Source: Planctomycetota bacterium (GTDB lineage: Bacteria > Planctomycetota > PUPC01 > DSUN01). Taken from it: a stretch of DNA of 24,083 bases. The notes below the pieces were generated by a model that had not been told where the DNA came from, did not search any database, and saw only the letters and a program-made list of their open reading frames with translations. The stretch lies in the NCBI GenBank assembly GCA_016872875.1, contig VGYW01000087.1, positions 1 through 24,083 on the forward strand, given 5' to 3'. Both the position numbers and the translations under genes were made by a program. Positions 1 through 8,460 of the stretch are shown piece by piece (the stretch's first letter is position 1; each line of letters opens with the position of its first letter).

Positions 1-2
1 AC

Positions 3-131
3 GAATTGCGGTCTGACGCCAGCGGCGCGGTGGCCCACGCAAAGGGCGCGGAGCTGATGGGCCGCCTCCAGTTGAGCATCCCGGGGCGCCATTGCTCCGA
101 CCTCGTCACCTATCGCCGGACGCGGGACTGA
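3..131 (+). CDS. 3' end of an unidentified protein (partial)
   Basis: An open frame runs from the window edge to a TGA at 129-131, giving about 42 residues that end in ...VTYRRTRD. Codon third positions are mostly G or C, as in the real genes here. Nothing in the tail identifies a family. It could also be a chance open frame in GC-rich DNA, so confidence is low. No clear terminator follows; the nearest hairpin is at 181-201 and has no T-tract. Confidence 0.35.
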   Translation, partial: ELRSDASGAVAHAKGAELMGRLQLSIPGRHCSDLVTYRRTRD

Positions 132-180
132 GGGGCTTTTGTTGCGGGGTAGCGCTTCAGCCGGCGGAAGCTCCACGTCA

Positions 181-201
181 CCACTGGGCTTGTCCCAGTG
201 G
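181..201. repeat. Short perfect hairpin, 8-bp stem
   Basis: CCACTGGG at 181-188 pairs exactly with CCCAGTGG at 194-201 around a 5-nt loop (CTTGT). It lies about 50 bp after the stop of the partial upstream gene. It could contribute to transcript ending, but no run of T follows, so it is not called a terminator. Confidence 0.4.
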
Positions 202-283
202 GATAGTGATTGGCAGCTACAGCGGGCGGCACCCCCGGCCCGCCCGTCGCTGAGCGTGCGGGGCAGGCGGGTGGGCCAGGCGT

Positions 284-313
284 CATTCTCACATTCTTAA
301 GAATGTGAGAATG
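284..313. promoter_or_regulatory. Palindrome copy 1 (perfect 30-bp dyad), candidate operator
   Basis: The 30 bases are a perfect palindrome centred on TTAA. Each half contains the hexamer CATTCT twice. It is AT-rich in GC-rich surroundings and lies just upstream of a promoter-like pair at 323-350. A dimeric repressor or activator site is a reasonable guess. A REP-like mobile palindrome is the alternative. Confidence 0.6.
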
Positions 314-322
314 ACGCACAAC

Positions 323-350
323 TGTAGTGCGGCCTGTCGCGCGCTATGCC
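323..350 (+). promoter_or_regulatory. Promoter-like pair, module copy 1
   Basis: TGTAGT (323-328), a 16-bp spacer and TATGCC (345-350). It is the weakest of the three aligned promoter-like pairs but sits in the same position relative to its palindrome as the other two. No protein-coding gene follows immediately. Confidence 0.35.
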
Positions 351-379
351 ACGCGCAGGGGCGACGTGTGAGGCTCTGT

Positions 380-440
380 CCCGGGTGGTCCGCCCCTCCG
401 GGGCGGGGAGCATCCGCCTCGGAGAGGCGGGCTACCCGGG
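380..440 (+). ncRNA. Candidate structured RNA, three-way junction (module copy 1)
   Basis: Downstream of the copy 1 promoter-like pair the sequence can fold into a compact three-way junction. The outer stem pairs CCCGGGT (380-386) with ACCCGGG (434-440). Hairpin 2 pairs CCGCCCC (390-396) with GGGGCGG (400-406) around loop TCC. Hairpin 3 pairs CCGCCTC (414-420) with GAGGCGG (424-430) around loop GGA. The two 3-nt loops are complementary to each other. All stems are 7 bp and perfect. The corresponding part of copy 2 keeps only part of this pairing, so a functional RNA is a hypothesis. GC-rich DNA forms stems easily. Confidence 0.25.
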
Positions 441-486
441 CTCGATGTCCTCTTGCCGTGCGCTCGGTGGGGAATGTGTCAGATGC

Positions 487-516
487 CATTCTGACATTCT
501 TGAGAATGTGAGAATG
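487..516. promoter_or_regulatory. Palindrome copy 2, candidate operator
   Basis: A 30-bp imperfect palindrome, same family as the copy at 284. One arm base and the central base pair break the symmetry (CATTCTGACATTC on the left against GAATGTGAGAATG on the right). Confidence 0.6.
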
Positions 517-525
517 ACGGGGCAC

Positions 526-553
526 TTGAGTGCCGGCATGCACGCGCTATGCT
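526..553 (+). promoter_or_regulatory. Promoter-like pair, module copy 2
   Basis: TTGAGT (526-531), a 16-bp spacer and TATGCT (548-553). This is a fair match to a sigma-70 promoter. No convincing protein gene starts in the 130 bp that follow, so any transcript would be a small RNA or would read through into the lipoprotein gene. Confidence 0.4.
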
Positions 554-690
554 CCGCGAGGCCGAACGGCGCGAGGCTGCCTTTGAGGCTGTCTACCCCT
601 CTGGGGCGGGAGGCCTCCGCCTCGGAGAGCCGGGCTACTCGGGCACACTGTTCTCTTGGGCAGGTGTTCTGAGGGGTTTGTGTGAGGGGT

Positions 691-720
691 CGTTCTCACA
701 TTCTCAAGAATGTCAGAACG
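691..720. promoter_or_regulatory. Palindrome copy 3, candidate operator of the lipoprotein gene
   Basis: A 30-bp near-perfect palindrome starting CGTTCTCACATTC and ending with the complement CAGAACG. The outer base pair differs from copies 1 and 2 (CG in place of CA/TG), but the change is matched in both arms, so the symmetry is kept. Confidence 0.6.
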
Positions 721-729
721 ACGGGCGAC

Positions 730-757
730 CTGAGTGCCGCCCTCGGCGCGCTATACT
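730..757 (+). promoter_or_regulatory. Sigma-70-like promoter of the lipoprotein gene (module copy 3)
   Basis: CTGAGT (730-735), a 16-bp spacer and TATACT (752-757), the best -10 of the three copies. It ends 20 bp before the ATG at 778, giving a leader of roughly 14 nt that would hold little more than the ribosome binding site AGGAGGTGA. A protein bound to the palindrome 9 bp upstream of the -35 would touch RNA polymerase. Confidence 0.5.
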
Positions 758-777
758 ATGGGAAGAGGAGGTGAGAG

Positions 778-1644
778 ATGCGCGCGGAGGCCCGTGCGAT
801 GGGGGCCAGGCTGGTGCTGGTCTTCCTGGGTGCAGTAGCCGTGGGCTGCGGAAGGCACTCGGGGCCTCCGTCACCAGGCGTGCCGGCGAAGGGCATGCCG
901 GCGGCGCCTGCGCGACCCACCGACCTCGCGGGCACCGAGTGGCTGGCAGTGTTCGAGGACGCCACGGGTGTGGAGTTGCTCCGCGTGCGCTTCTGGCCCG
1001 AGGGAGGAGTGTCGGTGGATGGGGAGCAGGGGTGGCTCGTGCCGACGAACAGCTCGCGGTGGGAGGCCCTGGCAGACAAGTTCCACGCGGTTCTCTCGAC
1101 CCTGGACAAAGGGTGGTATCTCGATGGCGCGGTGCGCGGCAACCAGATTGAGGGGGTCGAGCGCCGCGACGGCAAGGAGCGAAAGTGGCGCGGGGTGCGC
1201 GTGGCAAGAGGCGCGTTCACGTTCCCGCCTGCGCCCGAGCATGTGGATGCGGTCATCCGCCTCCACAAGGACCTTCGCGACAAATGGGTCGCCGAGGAGG
1301 GAGGCGAGGAGAACCCGTGGCGCATGCCGGGGTTCGTGTTCCAGATTGTCGCCCCGAAGGAGTATGCCGGGAAGCTGATAGCGGCGCATTGGGACGGCCC
1401 GCTCGCCGACCCGCTCGGCTACTACTTGAAGGAGGGGAAGCTATACGCCGTACGCATCCCCAGGAAGAGCGTGGGCAACGTGTCGTTCGGCTGGTGCCTG
1501 ATGGACCTCGCGCCGCAGGAGATTGGCGCGGAGGCGGCGGAGACCGCCCGGAAGGTGAGGCGCGGCATCCCGGGTGTCAGGACTTGGGAATACTCGGAGA
1601 AGGAGGGAAGATACGTGCCGGGGCCGCCCACGCCAGACGACTAG
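778..1644 (+). CDS. Predicted lipoprotein of unknown function
   Basis: A 288-residue protein that I do not recognise. The start is supported by a strong ribosome binding site (AGGAGGTGA, 4-10 bp upstream). The N-terminus has basic residues, a short hydrophobic stretch (about 10-21) and a lipobox-like AVGC with Cys24, so export and lipid attachment are likely. A Pro/Ala/Gly-rich linker follows to about residue 50. The mature part begins LAGTEWLAVFEDATG, has one clear beta-rich segment (GWYLDGAVRGNQIEG) and a charged helix-like stretch, and ends PGPPTPDD. There are no long membrane segments. It lies downstream of the triplicated palindrome-promoter modules, which suggests tight control. It converges on the Pit gene with only 4 bp between the stops. 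ATG at 799 (Met8) is an alternative start. Confidence 0.7.
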   Translation: MRAEARAMGARLVLVFLGAVAVGCGRHSGPPSPGVPAKGMPAAPARPTDLAGTEWLAVFEDATGVELLRVRFWPEGGVSVDGEQGWLVPTNSSRWEALADKFHAVLSTLDKGWYLDGAVRGNQIEGVERRDGKERKWRGVRVARGAFTFPPAPEHVDAVIRLHKDLRDKWVAEEGGEENPWRMPGFVFQIVAPKEYAGKLIAAHWDGPLADPLGYYLKEGKLYAVRIPRKSVGNVSFGWCLMDLAPQEIGAEAAETARKVRRGIPGVRTWEYSEKEGRYVPGPPTPDD

Positions 1645-1648
1645 CGGA

Positions 1649-2956
1649 TCAAGGGGACGCCTGGGGCATGAGCTGCTTGAGGAGGGTGTGGACGCCCAGC
1701 GATTGGCCGAGGACGAAGAGGAGCATGGACATTCCCGCGGCGGCAGGGACGGTTGCGAGCCAGGAGCCGCAGATGTTTCGGACCACGCGGCGGTTGACGG
1801 CGCCGAGGCCGCGCGCGAGGCCAACGCCAAGGATGGCACCGACGATGGTGTGGGTGGTGGAGATGGGGAGGCCAAGGCGCGTGCAGACGAGCACTGTGGC
1901 CGTCGTCGAGATGTCCGAGGCCAGGGCGCGCGACGGCGTCAGCTCGGTGATGTTGCTGCCGATGGTGCGGATGACCTTATGGCCGTAGGTGGCGAGCCCG
2001 AGGACAATGCCCGCGCCGCCGAGGGCGAGGACCCAGGAGGGGACCTCGACGCTCATCTTGACTGTGCCCGACTTGAGGATGTCGAAGACGGCGGCGACCG
2101 GGCCGACGGCGTTGGCCACGTCGTTGGCGCCGTGGGCGAACGCCACGCACGAGGAGGTGAGGATGACGAGGGGGCTGAGGACCCGCTCGACCCGGCCAAG
2201 CTGTTCAGGGAGAGACAGATCGGCCCCGGCTCGGGCCGTGCGCCGCACGAGGAGCCAAGCCACGAACGCCGCAACGAGCGCGATCGCACCCGAGACCACC
2301 AGCGCGCGAGGGCCGCTGAGGTATTTCATCAGCGGGCTGCCGCGGGCAATCAGGTTCCTCATGCCATCGTAGATCGTGGCTAGAGCGACAATCATCACCA
2401 CGAGGAAGACGATGACCGGGGTCATGCTGACGGAGGCGGCTAGCGGGCGCTCCTTCCCCAGGATCGCGCGTAGGATGAGCTTGAAGAGGAGGTAGCTGCC
2501 GATCATGCCGGCGACGGGGGAGATGAACCAGCTCAGGACGATGCCGCCCATCCTGTGCCAGGAAACTGACTGCCATCCGGCGGCCACGATGCCGAGGCCC
2601 GCCACTGCGCCCACGATGGAGTGTGTGGTCGAGACCGGCATGCCGAGCCAGGTGGCGACGTGGAGCCAGAGGGCCGAGGCCAACAGGGCACACGCCATGC
2701 CCAGGCAGAGCATCTCGGGCACCTGGCTGAGGGCCTCCGGCTTCACGATCCCCTTGCGGATGGTGTCGGTGACATCCGTGCCGACGAGGATGCAGCCGGC
2801 GAACTCGCAGAAGGCGGCGAGGAAGATGGCGCGCCTGAACGTGATGCACCGCGCTCCGACGGCGTCCCCCATCGAGTTCGCCACATCGTTCGCGCCAATC
2901 GTCCACGCCATATACAGGCAGACGGCTACCACACTGCCCATCACCAGCCAAGTCAT
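1649..2956 (-). CDS. pit: Inorganic phosphate transporter, Pit family
   Basis: A 435-residue integral membrane protein with the duplicated PiT/PHO-4 architecture. The signature GANDVAN occurs twice, at about residues 21-27 and 277-283 (the second within FAHGANDVANAVGP). Each half also has a P-V/I-STTH motif (107-112 and 364-369). Ten or more hydrophobic segments flank a central hydrophilic stretch around residues 237-260. The family moves phosphate, often as a metal-phosphate complex, using the proton or sodium gradient across the inner membrane. The start at 2956 (MTWLVMG) is chosen over upstream starts because the longer version has a polar, non-family N-terminus overlapping the previous gene, and a GAGGG lies at suitable distance. 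It follows the Pit accessory gene by 20 bp, so the two are surely one operon. Confidence 0.93.
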   Translation of the reverse strand: MTWLVMGSVVAVCLYMAWTIGANDVANSMGDAVGARCITFRRAIFLAAFCEFAGCILVGTDVTDTIRKGIVKPEALSQVPEMLCLGMACALLASALWLHVATWLGMPVSTTHSIVGAVAGLGIVAAGWQSVSWHRMGGIVLSWFISPVAGMIGSYLLFKLILRAILGKERPLAASVSMTPVIVFLVVMIVALATIYDGMRNLIARGSPLMKYLSGPRALVVSGAIALVAAFVAWLLVRRTARAGADLSLPEQLGRVERVLSPLVILTSSCVAFAHGANDVANAVGPVAAVFDILKSGTVKMSVEVPSWVLALGGAGIVLGLATYGHKVIRTIGSNITELTPSRALASDISTTATVLVCTRLGLPISTTHTIVGAILGVGLARGLGAVNRRVVRNICGSWLATVPAAAGMSMLLFVLGQSLGVHTLLKQLMPQASP

Positions 2957-2976
2957 CAGGTTTCCCTCAGACGGCC

Positions 2977-3651
2977 TCAGCTCTTGACGATCATCGTCCG
3001 CAGCATGTCGCCCGTGTTCTCCGCCGCATTGGCTATCTTGCTGAGAGTCCCCAGCATCTTCTCGTAGAACAGGATCGTGATCGGGTCGAGTTCCTTCTCG
3101 ATGCGGTAGATGTGCTGGGAGAGCTTGCGCTGCATGCGGTCGGCCTTCCACTCCCCTTCGCCCAGGCCGCCGACCTTCTTGAGCACGCTGTCGGCCTCGG
3201 CGCCGCCGAACGAGGTCTCGGCCAACGCCTCCATCTCTGCCGCGGCGCCCATCAGCGTCTCGCTCACCAGCAGCACCTGGCCCGCGAACGCCCGGAACTC
3301 CTCGACAATCTCGGGGTGAATCCTCGTGTTGCGCAGCATCAACACCACGGCGAAGTCCTGGGCGGCGTCCGCTATGTCATCCTGGCAGTGCAGGAAGCGG
3401 TCGAGGTCGGCCCGCGCCACCGGCAGGAAGAACCGCCGCGGCAGGTGGTCGCGTATCTCGTGCTTCACAACGTCCGCCTCGTACTCCAGCTTCGTCACCG
3501 CGTCCTGGAGCCGGTGAATCTCCGCCCAGTCCTCCCGCACGCAGGCCTCGAGGAGCGGCCTGACGAGTTTCACGCACTCGTGGACCTTCTTCGTGTGCTC
3601 CACGAGCGGGCCGAAGGGTGACCTCCCGAATAGCTCGCCGATCAGGCTCAT
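2977..3651 (-). CDS. PhoU-like Pit accessory protein (DUF47 / TIGR00153 family)
   Basis: A 224-residue, all-alpha cytoplasmic protein starting MSLIGELFGRSPFGPL, a beginning typical of DUF47 proteins encoded next to Pit permeases. The helical repeats carry PhoU-like charged patterns such as LEYEADVVKHEIRDHLPRRFFLP (split by the family motif E-A-D) and DRFLHCQDDIADAAQD. The acidic and histidine residues fit metal binding as seen in PhoU relatives. The role is inferred from families that pair this protein with Pit: modulation of phosphate transport. The ATG at 3651 has GGAG 8 bp upstream; an earlier in-frame start would add 11 non-conserved residues. First gene of the two-gene phosphate operon. 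Confidence 0.9.
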   Translation of the reverse strand: MSLIGELFGRSPFGPLVEHTKKVHECVKLVRPLLEACVREDWAEIHRLQDAVTKLEYEADVVKHEIRDHLPRRFFLPVARADLDRFLHCQDDIADAAQDFAVVLMLRNTRIHPEIVEEFRAFAGQVLLVSETLMGAAAEMEALAETSFGGAEADSVLKKVGGLGEGEWKADRMQRKLSQHIYRIEKELDPITILFYEKMLGTLSKIANAAENTGDMLRTMIVKS

Positions 3652-3711
3652 GGCTGGCTCTCCACTCCGCAGGGGTCGCCACACACTGCCGCCGAGGGGC
3701 CGACGCGTCAG

Positions 3712-3740
3712 ACTCTACCAGAAATGCCGCCACAAGGCAA
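3712..3740 (-). promoter_or_regulatory. Possible sigma-70 promoter of the pit operon
   Basis: Read on the minus strand: TTGCCT (3740-3735), a 17-bp spacer and TAGAGT (3717-3712), about 60 bp upstream of the accessory-protein start. The match is moderate. No Pho-box-like direct repeat was recognised nearby. Confidence 0.35.
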
Positions 3741-3760
3741 CACTGGACAGCAGGGCGCAA

Positions 3761-3826
3761 TCGTCCTCGTCCCTCGTCCTCGATTCTCTTCATCTGGGGC
3801 AGGAGAGGAGTCGAGGACGAGGACGA
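3761..3826. repeat. Inverted repeat of CGTCCTCG units
   Basis: A stretch of CGTCCTCGTCC-type repeats on the left is mirrored by GAGGACGAGGACG on the right. The perfect core is TCGTCCTCGA (3774-3783) against TCGAGGACGA (3811-3820). It sits in the divergent spacer between the pit operon and the activator gene. The same simple-sequence unit recurs before glnK (7928-7966), so this looks like a dispersed repeat family and not a local regulatory site. Confidence 0.55.
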
Positions 3827-3850
3827 AAGAACCGGGGACAGGCCCGTCGC

Positions 3851-3879
3851 TTGACGCCTCGGCGAGGTTCGCCTACAAT
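3851..3879 (+). promoter_or_regulatory. Sigma-70 promoter of the sigma-54 activator gene
   Basis: TTGACG (3851-3856), a 17-bp spacer and TACAAT (3874-3879). This is close to consensus in both hexamers with ideal spacing. It predicts a start near 3886 and a leader of about 55 nt. The activator would then be made from a housekeeping promoter, as is usual for such regulators. Confidence 0.65.
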
Positions 3880-3940
3880 GGCGTAGGTCAGGCGAGGCGA
3901 AGCCACCTGTTGGTGGGCCATCCCTACCGGAGGCGCGCAC

Positions 3941-5497
<1,557 letters not shown>

Positions 5498-5574
5498 ACC
5501 CCAGCCCTCCGGCCACCGTCAAGGTCTCCACCAGCCGCTTCGCGGGCACAGGGAAGCGCCCGCGCCCTCATTCG

Positions 5575-5586
5575 TACCGTTCGGTA
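5575..5586. promoter_or_regulatory. Candidate activator binding site (TACCG-TT-CGGTA)
   Basis: A 12-bp dyad, TACCGTTCGGTA, about 140 bp upstream of the sigma-54 promoter at 5708. The same TACCG half-site, in tandem and inverted, occurs at a similar distance before the glnA sigma-54 promoter. It is a plausible upstream activator sequence for the enhancer-binding protein encoded immediately before it. Confidence 0.45.
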
Positions 5587-5707
5587 TGGGCAGGCTATGA
5601 AGCCGACCCAGCGGTAGCTATGTGCCCGGCCGGCGCCGCCACGGGCAGTCAGCGTAACCTCTTGCGAATCCCACACTTACGTCGCGGAATCAGGCGTGGT
5701 CCGCCAT

Positions 5708-5724
5708 CTGGCACACCCATTGCT
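5708..5724 (+). promoter_or_regulatory. Sigma-54 promoter of the barrel-amt-glnK operon
   Basis: CTGGCACA-CCCA-TTGCT has the invariant GG and GC of -24/-12 promoters, 4 bp between blocks as in the consensus TGGCACG-N4-TTGCW, and one mismatch. Expected transcription start is near 5735, 55 nt before the ATG at 5790. This fits sigma-54 control of ammonium transport in many bacteria. Confidence 0.8.
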
Positions 5725-5789
5725 TCCCCTTGCGCGAACAGTGGAGGTCGGAGCCCGGCACGGCCAGGGCCGGGGGTGAGGAGCACGAG

Positions 5790-6521
5790 ATGCGAAGAAC
5801 GGCTCTGGGGTCACTGGCGGTCGTGCTGTGCCTGGCGGGGCTGTGCGCCCGCGTGGGGGCCACCCCGAGCACGACCTACTGGACGCCCTGCACGGCGGAC
5901 ATCCAGGCGTTCGGGAAGTTCCACGTGACCTACGACAACTACTTCTCCGCCTTCGACCGCCCGGGCCACCGCGGGAACTTCCCGGCCGACTACGGCCTCA
6001 CCGTGGGCATCCTCCCCTGGGAGAAGCTCCAGGCCGAGATCGGCTTCGACGTCTTCAAGCCGGGCAGGAGCCTCTACTTCTTCAACGCCAAGCTCGGCAC
6101 GCCCGAGGGCGCCCTGTGGGACGGCTCGCCCGCCCTCGCCTTCGGAATCTTCAACCTCGGCTTCAAGAAGCGCGTGACCGACCAGAACGTCTGGCACGTC
6201 GACGTCACGAAGACCCTCCCGCACGACCTGGGCCGCCTCCACCTCGGCGCCTACATCGGCAACAGCCGAACCCTCGTCAGCTCCGGCGGCCACAAGGAGA
6301 ACAAGGGCCTCATGATCGGCTGGGACAGGTGGCTCGTGAAGGACAAGGTCATGCTGGCCGCCGACTACGCGACCGGCAAGAACGCCCTCGGCGGCGGCGG
6401 AGTGGGCGTCTACTACTTCTTCACAAAGGACATCAGCGTCCTCGTCGGACCCGTCTGGTTCAACGACCGCGGGCTCAACGGCGGCCCGAAGCTGACGATT
6501 CAGTGGGACATCAATTTCTGA
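5790..6521 (+). CDS. Outer-membrane beta-barrel protein of the ammonium operon (function unknown)
   Basis: A 243-residue exported protein. Residues 1-25 form a signal peptide (MRRTAL... hydrophobic stretch ...CARVGATP). The rest alternates short beta-like strands with aromatic girdle residues (YGLTVGILPWEKLQAEIGFDV; VGVYYFFTKDISVLVGPVWF) and ends in ...IQWDINF. A C-terminal Phe on an amphipathic strand is the usual outer-membrane barrel signal. No family is recognised with certainty. It is the first gene after a sigma-54 promoter and is followed 40 bp later by amt and then glnK, so a role in passage or sensing of nitrogen compounds at the outer membrane is inferred. The ATG at 5790 is preferred because it has GAGGAG upstream and lies downstream of the predicted transcription start, whereas an in-frame start at 5730 would not. 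Confidence 0.75.
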   Translation: MRRTALGSLAVVLCLAGLCARVGATPSTTYWTPCTADIQAFGKFHVTYDNYFSAFDRPGHRGNFPADYGLTVGILPWEKLQAEIGFDVFKPGRSLYFFNAKLGTPEGALWDGSPALAFGIFNLGFKKRVTDQNVWHVDVTKTLPHDLGRLHLGAYIGNSRTLVSSGGHKENKGLMIGWDRWLVKDKVMLAADYATGKNALGGGGVGVYYFFTKDISVLVGPVWFNDRGLNGGPKLTIQWDINF

Positions 6522-6561
6522 GACAGAAACTGCTGAGCCTGTGTTGAAAGGAGAGAGCGTG

Positions 6562-7923
6562 ATGACGCGGAACGGGTTCTGGATGGTGGTGTTCGTGGTT
6601 GCCAGCCTGGTGTTCGTGCTGCTGGCAGGCGGGGCGCTGGGCGCCGAGGCGGGGCCCGCCCCAGCGGCGCCCCCGCCCGCCAGCGCCAGGGGGCTCGACA
6701 CCCTCTGGGTCCTCGTCACCGCCTTCCTCGTCTTCTTCATGCAGGCCGGCTTCGGTATGGTCGAGGCCGGCTTCATCCGCGTCAAGAACACCTGCAACAT
6801 CCTCACCAAGAACTTCCTCGACTACTGCATCGCCTGCGTGATGTTCTTCCTCGTCGGCTTCGCCTTCATGTTCGGCAAGGGCAACGGCCTCATCGGCTGG
6901 ACCGGTTTCGGGATGGAGGGCGCCGAGAACCCGTCGGGGGTCGCCCTCTTCGCCTTCTGGCTCTTCCAGGCCGCCTTCTGCGGCGCCGCGGCCACCATCG
7001 TGGCCGGCGGAATGGCCGAGCGCATGAAGTTCTCCGCCTACCTCATCTACACCGCCGTCGTCAGCGCGCTCGTCTACCCCATCGTCGGCCACTGGATCTG
7101 GAACTCCGAGGGCTGGCTGGCCCAGATGGGCTTTGGCGACTTCGCCGGCTCCACCGTGGTCCACTCGGTCGGCGGCTACATCGCGCTCACGGGCACGGTC
7201 ATCCTCGGGCCGCGAATCGGCAAGTTCGCGCCCGACGGACGCCCCAAGGCCATCCCAGGCCACTCCATCCCGCTCGCCTCCCTGGGCGTCTTCCTCCTCT
7301 GGTTCGGCTGGTTCGGCTTCAACCCCGGCTCCACCCTCGCCGTGGGCGACGGCACGGCCATCGGCCTGGTGGCGATGAACACCAACCTCGCGGCCTGCAC
7401 GGGCGCCATCGCCGCCATGCTCACCATCTGGGCAGTCGCCGGCAAGCCCGACCTCTCGATGACGATGAACGGCTGCCTGGCCGGCCTCGTGGCGGTCACG
7501 GCGCCGTGCAACTACGTCTCTCCGGCCGCATCCCTCGCCATCGGCGCGGTCGCGGGCGTCATCGTCGTCCTCGGCGTCCTGCTCCTCGACAAGATTGGCG
7601 TTGACGACCCGGTCGGCGCGGTGCCCGTGCACGCGATGAACGGCACGTGGGGCACGCTGGCGGTCGGCCTTTTTGGGCAGAAATCCCTCGGCCTCGCACG
7701 CGACGGGCTATTCACTGGCGGCGGCCTCGAACAGCTCGGCGTTCAGGCCCTCGGCAACGCCGTCGTCATCGCCTTCGCGGTCGTCCTCATGACCGCCCTC
7801 TTCCTCCTGATGAAGGCCACGATGGGCCTCCGTGTCTCCCGCGAAGAAGAGGTCCGCGGCCTCGACATCGGCGAACACGGCATGGAGGCCTACGCCGGCT
7901 TCCAGGTCTTCACCACCACCTGA
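6562..7923 (+). CDS. amt: Ammonium transporter, Amt family
   Basis: A 453-residue protein with a cleavable-looking N-terminal hydrophobic segment (about 7-28), a Pro/Ala linker and the 11 membrane helices of Amt proteins. The pore residues are visible: Asp193, then the twin histidines His201 (VVHSVGG) and His357 (VPVHAMNGTWGT), with the Asp-His spacing of eight seen in E. coli AmtB. The family deprotonates ammonium at the pore entrance and conducts it across the inner membrane. The C-terminal tail GLRVSREEEVRGLDIGEHGMEAY is the segment that interacts with GlnK. Start ATG at 6562 follows AAAGGAG by 8 bp and is preferred over GTG at 6541. Cotranscribed with the barrel gene upstream, and probably with glnK 95 bp downstream. 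Confidence 0.96.
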   Translation: MTRNGFWMVVFVVASLVFVLLAGGALGAEAGPAPAAPPPASARGLDTLWVLVTAFLVFFMQAGFGMVEAGFIRVKNTCNILTKNFLDYCIACVMFFLVGFAFMFGKGNGLIGWTGFGMEGAENPSGVALFAFWLFQAAFCGAAATIVAGGMAERMKFSAYLIYTAVVSALVYPIVGHWIWNSEGWLAQMGFGDFAGSTVVHSVGGYIALTGTVILGPRIGKFAPDGRPKAIPGHSIPLASLGVFLLWFGWFGFNPGSTLAVGDGTAIGLVAMNTNLAACTGAIAAMLTIWAVAGKPDLSMTMNGCLAGLVAVTAPCNYVSPAASLAIGAVAGVIVVLGVLLLDKIGVDDPVGAVPVHAMNGTWGTLAVGLFGQKSLGLARDGLFTGGGLEQLGVQALGNAVVIAFAVVLMTALFLLMKATMGLRVSREEEVRGLDIGEHGMEAYAGFQVFTTT

Positions 7924-7927
7924 CCCG

Positions 7928-7966
7928 GATCGTCCTCGTCCTCGTCGTCGTCCTCGTCCTCGATCG
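7928..7966. repeat. GTCCTC simple-sequence repeat between amt and glnK
   Basis: Tandem GTCCTC/GTCGTC units bounded by GATCG on the left and CGATC on the right, in the 95-bp spacer between amt and glnK. It has the same unit as the inverted repeat at 3761-3826. It offers no promoter-like signal. Confidence 0.5.
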
Positions 7967-8018
7967 CATCAGTCACGCGTCACGCGTCTGGCGCAGGCCC
8001 CAACCAAGGAGTTAGCCT

Positions 8019-8360
8019 ATGAAGCTCATCATCGCCTACATCCAGCCCGAGAAGCTCAGCGACGTGAAGCAGGAGCTCTACAAGGCCGAGGTCTTCAAGG
8101 TCTCCGTCACAAACGCCCTCGGCTGCGGACAGCAGAAGGGCTACCGCGAGGCATACCGCGGCGTTGACATCGAGGTCAACCTCCTCAAGAAGGTCCGCCT
8201 CGAGATCGCCGTCAACGAAGGCTTCGTCAAGCCCACGGTTGACGCCATCATCCGCGGCGCCCGCACGGGGCAGATCGGCGACGGCAAGATCTTCATCCTC
8301 GACCTGCCCGAGTGCATCCGCATCCGCACGGGCGAGACCGGCGGCGTGGCCATAGGCTGA
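8019..8360 (+). CDS. glnK: P-II nitrogen regulatory protein, GlnK-like, lacking Tyr51
   Basis: A 113-residue P-II protein. The fold landmarks are present: [13 protein letters not shown] at the N-terminus, the T-loop at about 37-55, and the C-terminal signatures [12 protein letters not shown] (81-92) and RIRTGETG. In the family, ATP/ADP and 2-oxoglutarate binding report energy and nitrogen state, and the T-loop plugs the Amt pore. Tyr46 (EAYRG) is kept, but position 51, the usual uridylylated tyrosine, is isoleucine (VDIEVNLL). Covalent control by a GlnD-type enzyme at that site is therefore not possible. It sits directly after amt, as expected for GlnK. A GGAG lies just upstream (AAGGAGTTAGCCT-ATG). 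Confidence 0.94.
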   Translation: MKLIIAYIQPEKLSDVKQELYKAEVFKVSVTNALGCGQQKGYREAYRGVDIEVNLLKKVRLEIAVNEGFVKPTVDAIIRGARTGQIGDGKIFILDLPECIRIRTGETGGVAIG

Positions 8361-8460
8361 CCCTCCGATTCCCATCTCGGGCTTAGCCAGTGCGAAATGA
8401 GCCGCGGCCGCCTGCCGCAGGGACCGTGGCGAGCGTGGAGAGTCCGGAAGGAGCGTTCGC

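Larger units (their letters stand above)
284..757 (+). repeat. Tandem regulatory module, three copies (period about 204 bp)
   Basis: Three copies of one arrangement start at 284, 487 and 691. Each begins with a 30-bp palindrome built from CATTCT/AGAATG half-sites. After 9-13 bp comes a -35-like hexamer, a spacer of exactly 16 bp, and a -10-like hexamer starting TAT. Copies 1 and 2 also share the roughly 150 bp downstream, recognisably but imperfectly (for example CCGCCTCGGAGAG in both). Copy 3 runs directly into the ribosome binding site and start of the lipoprotein gene at 778. The spacing is constant while the sequence between has diverged, which argues for conserved function or a fairly recent duplication. 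Confidence 0.75.

Noticed and set aside
284..720. CRISPR-like reading of the three spaced palindromes
   Set aside because: Only three copies, spacing of about 204 bp, and the intervening sequences are related to each other. CRISPR spacers are shorter and unrelated; no cas genes are present.
2957..3151. A longer start for the Pit permease overlapping the accessory gene
   Set aside because: The added 65 residues are polar and low in family resemblance, and MTWLVMG has its own binding site at the expected position.
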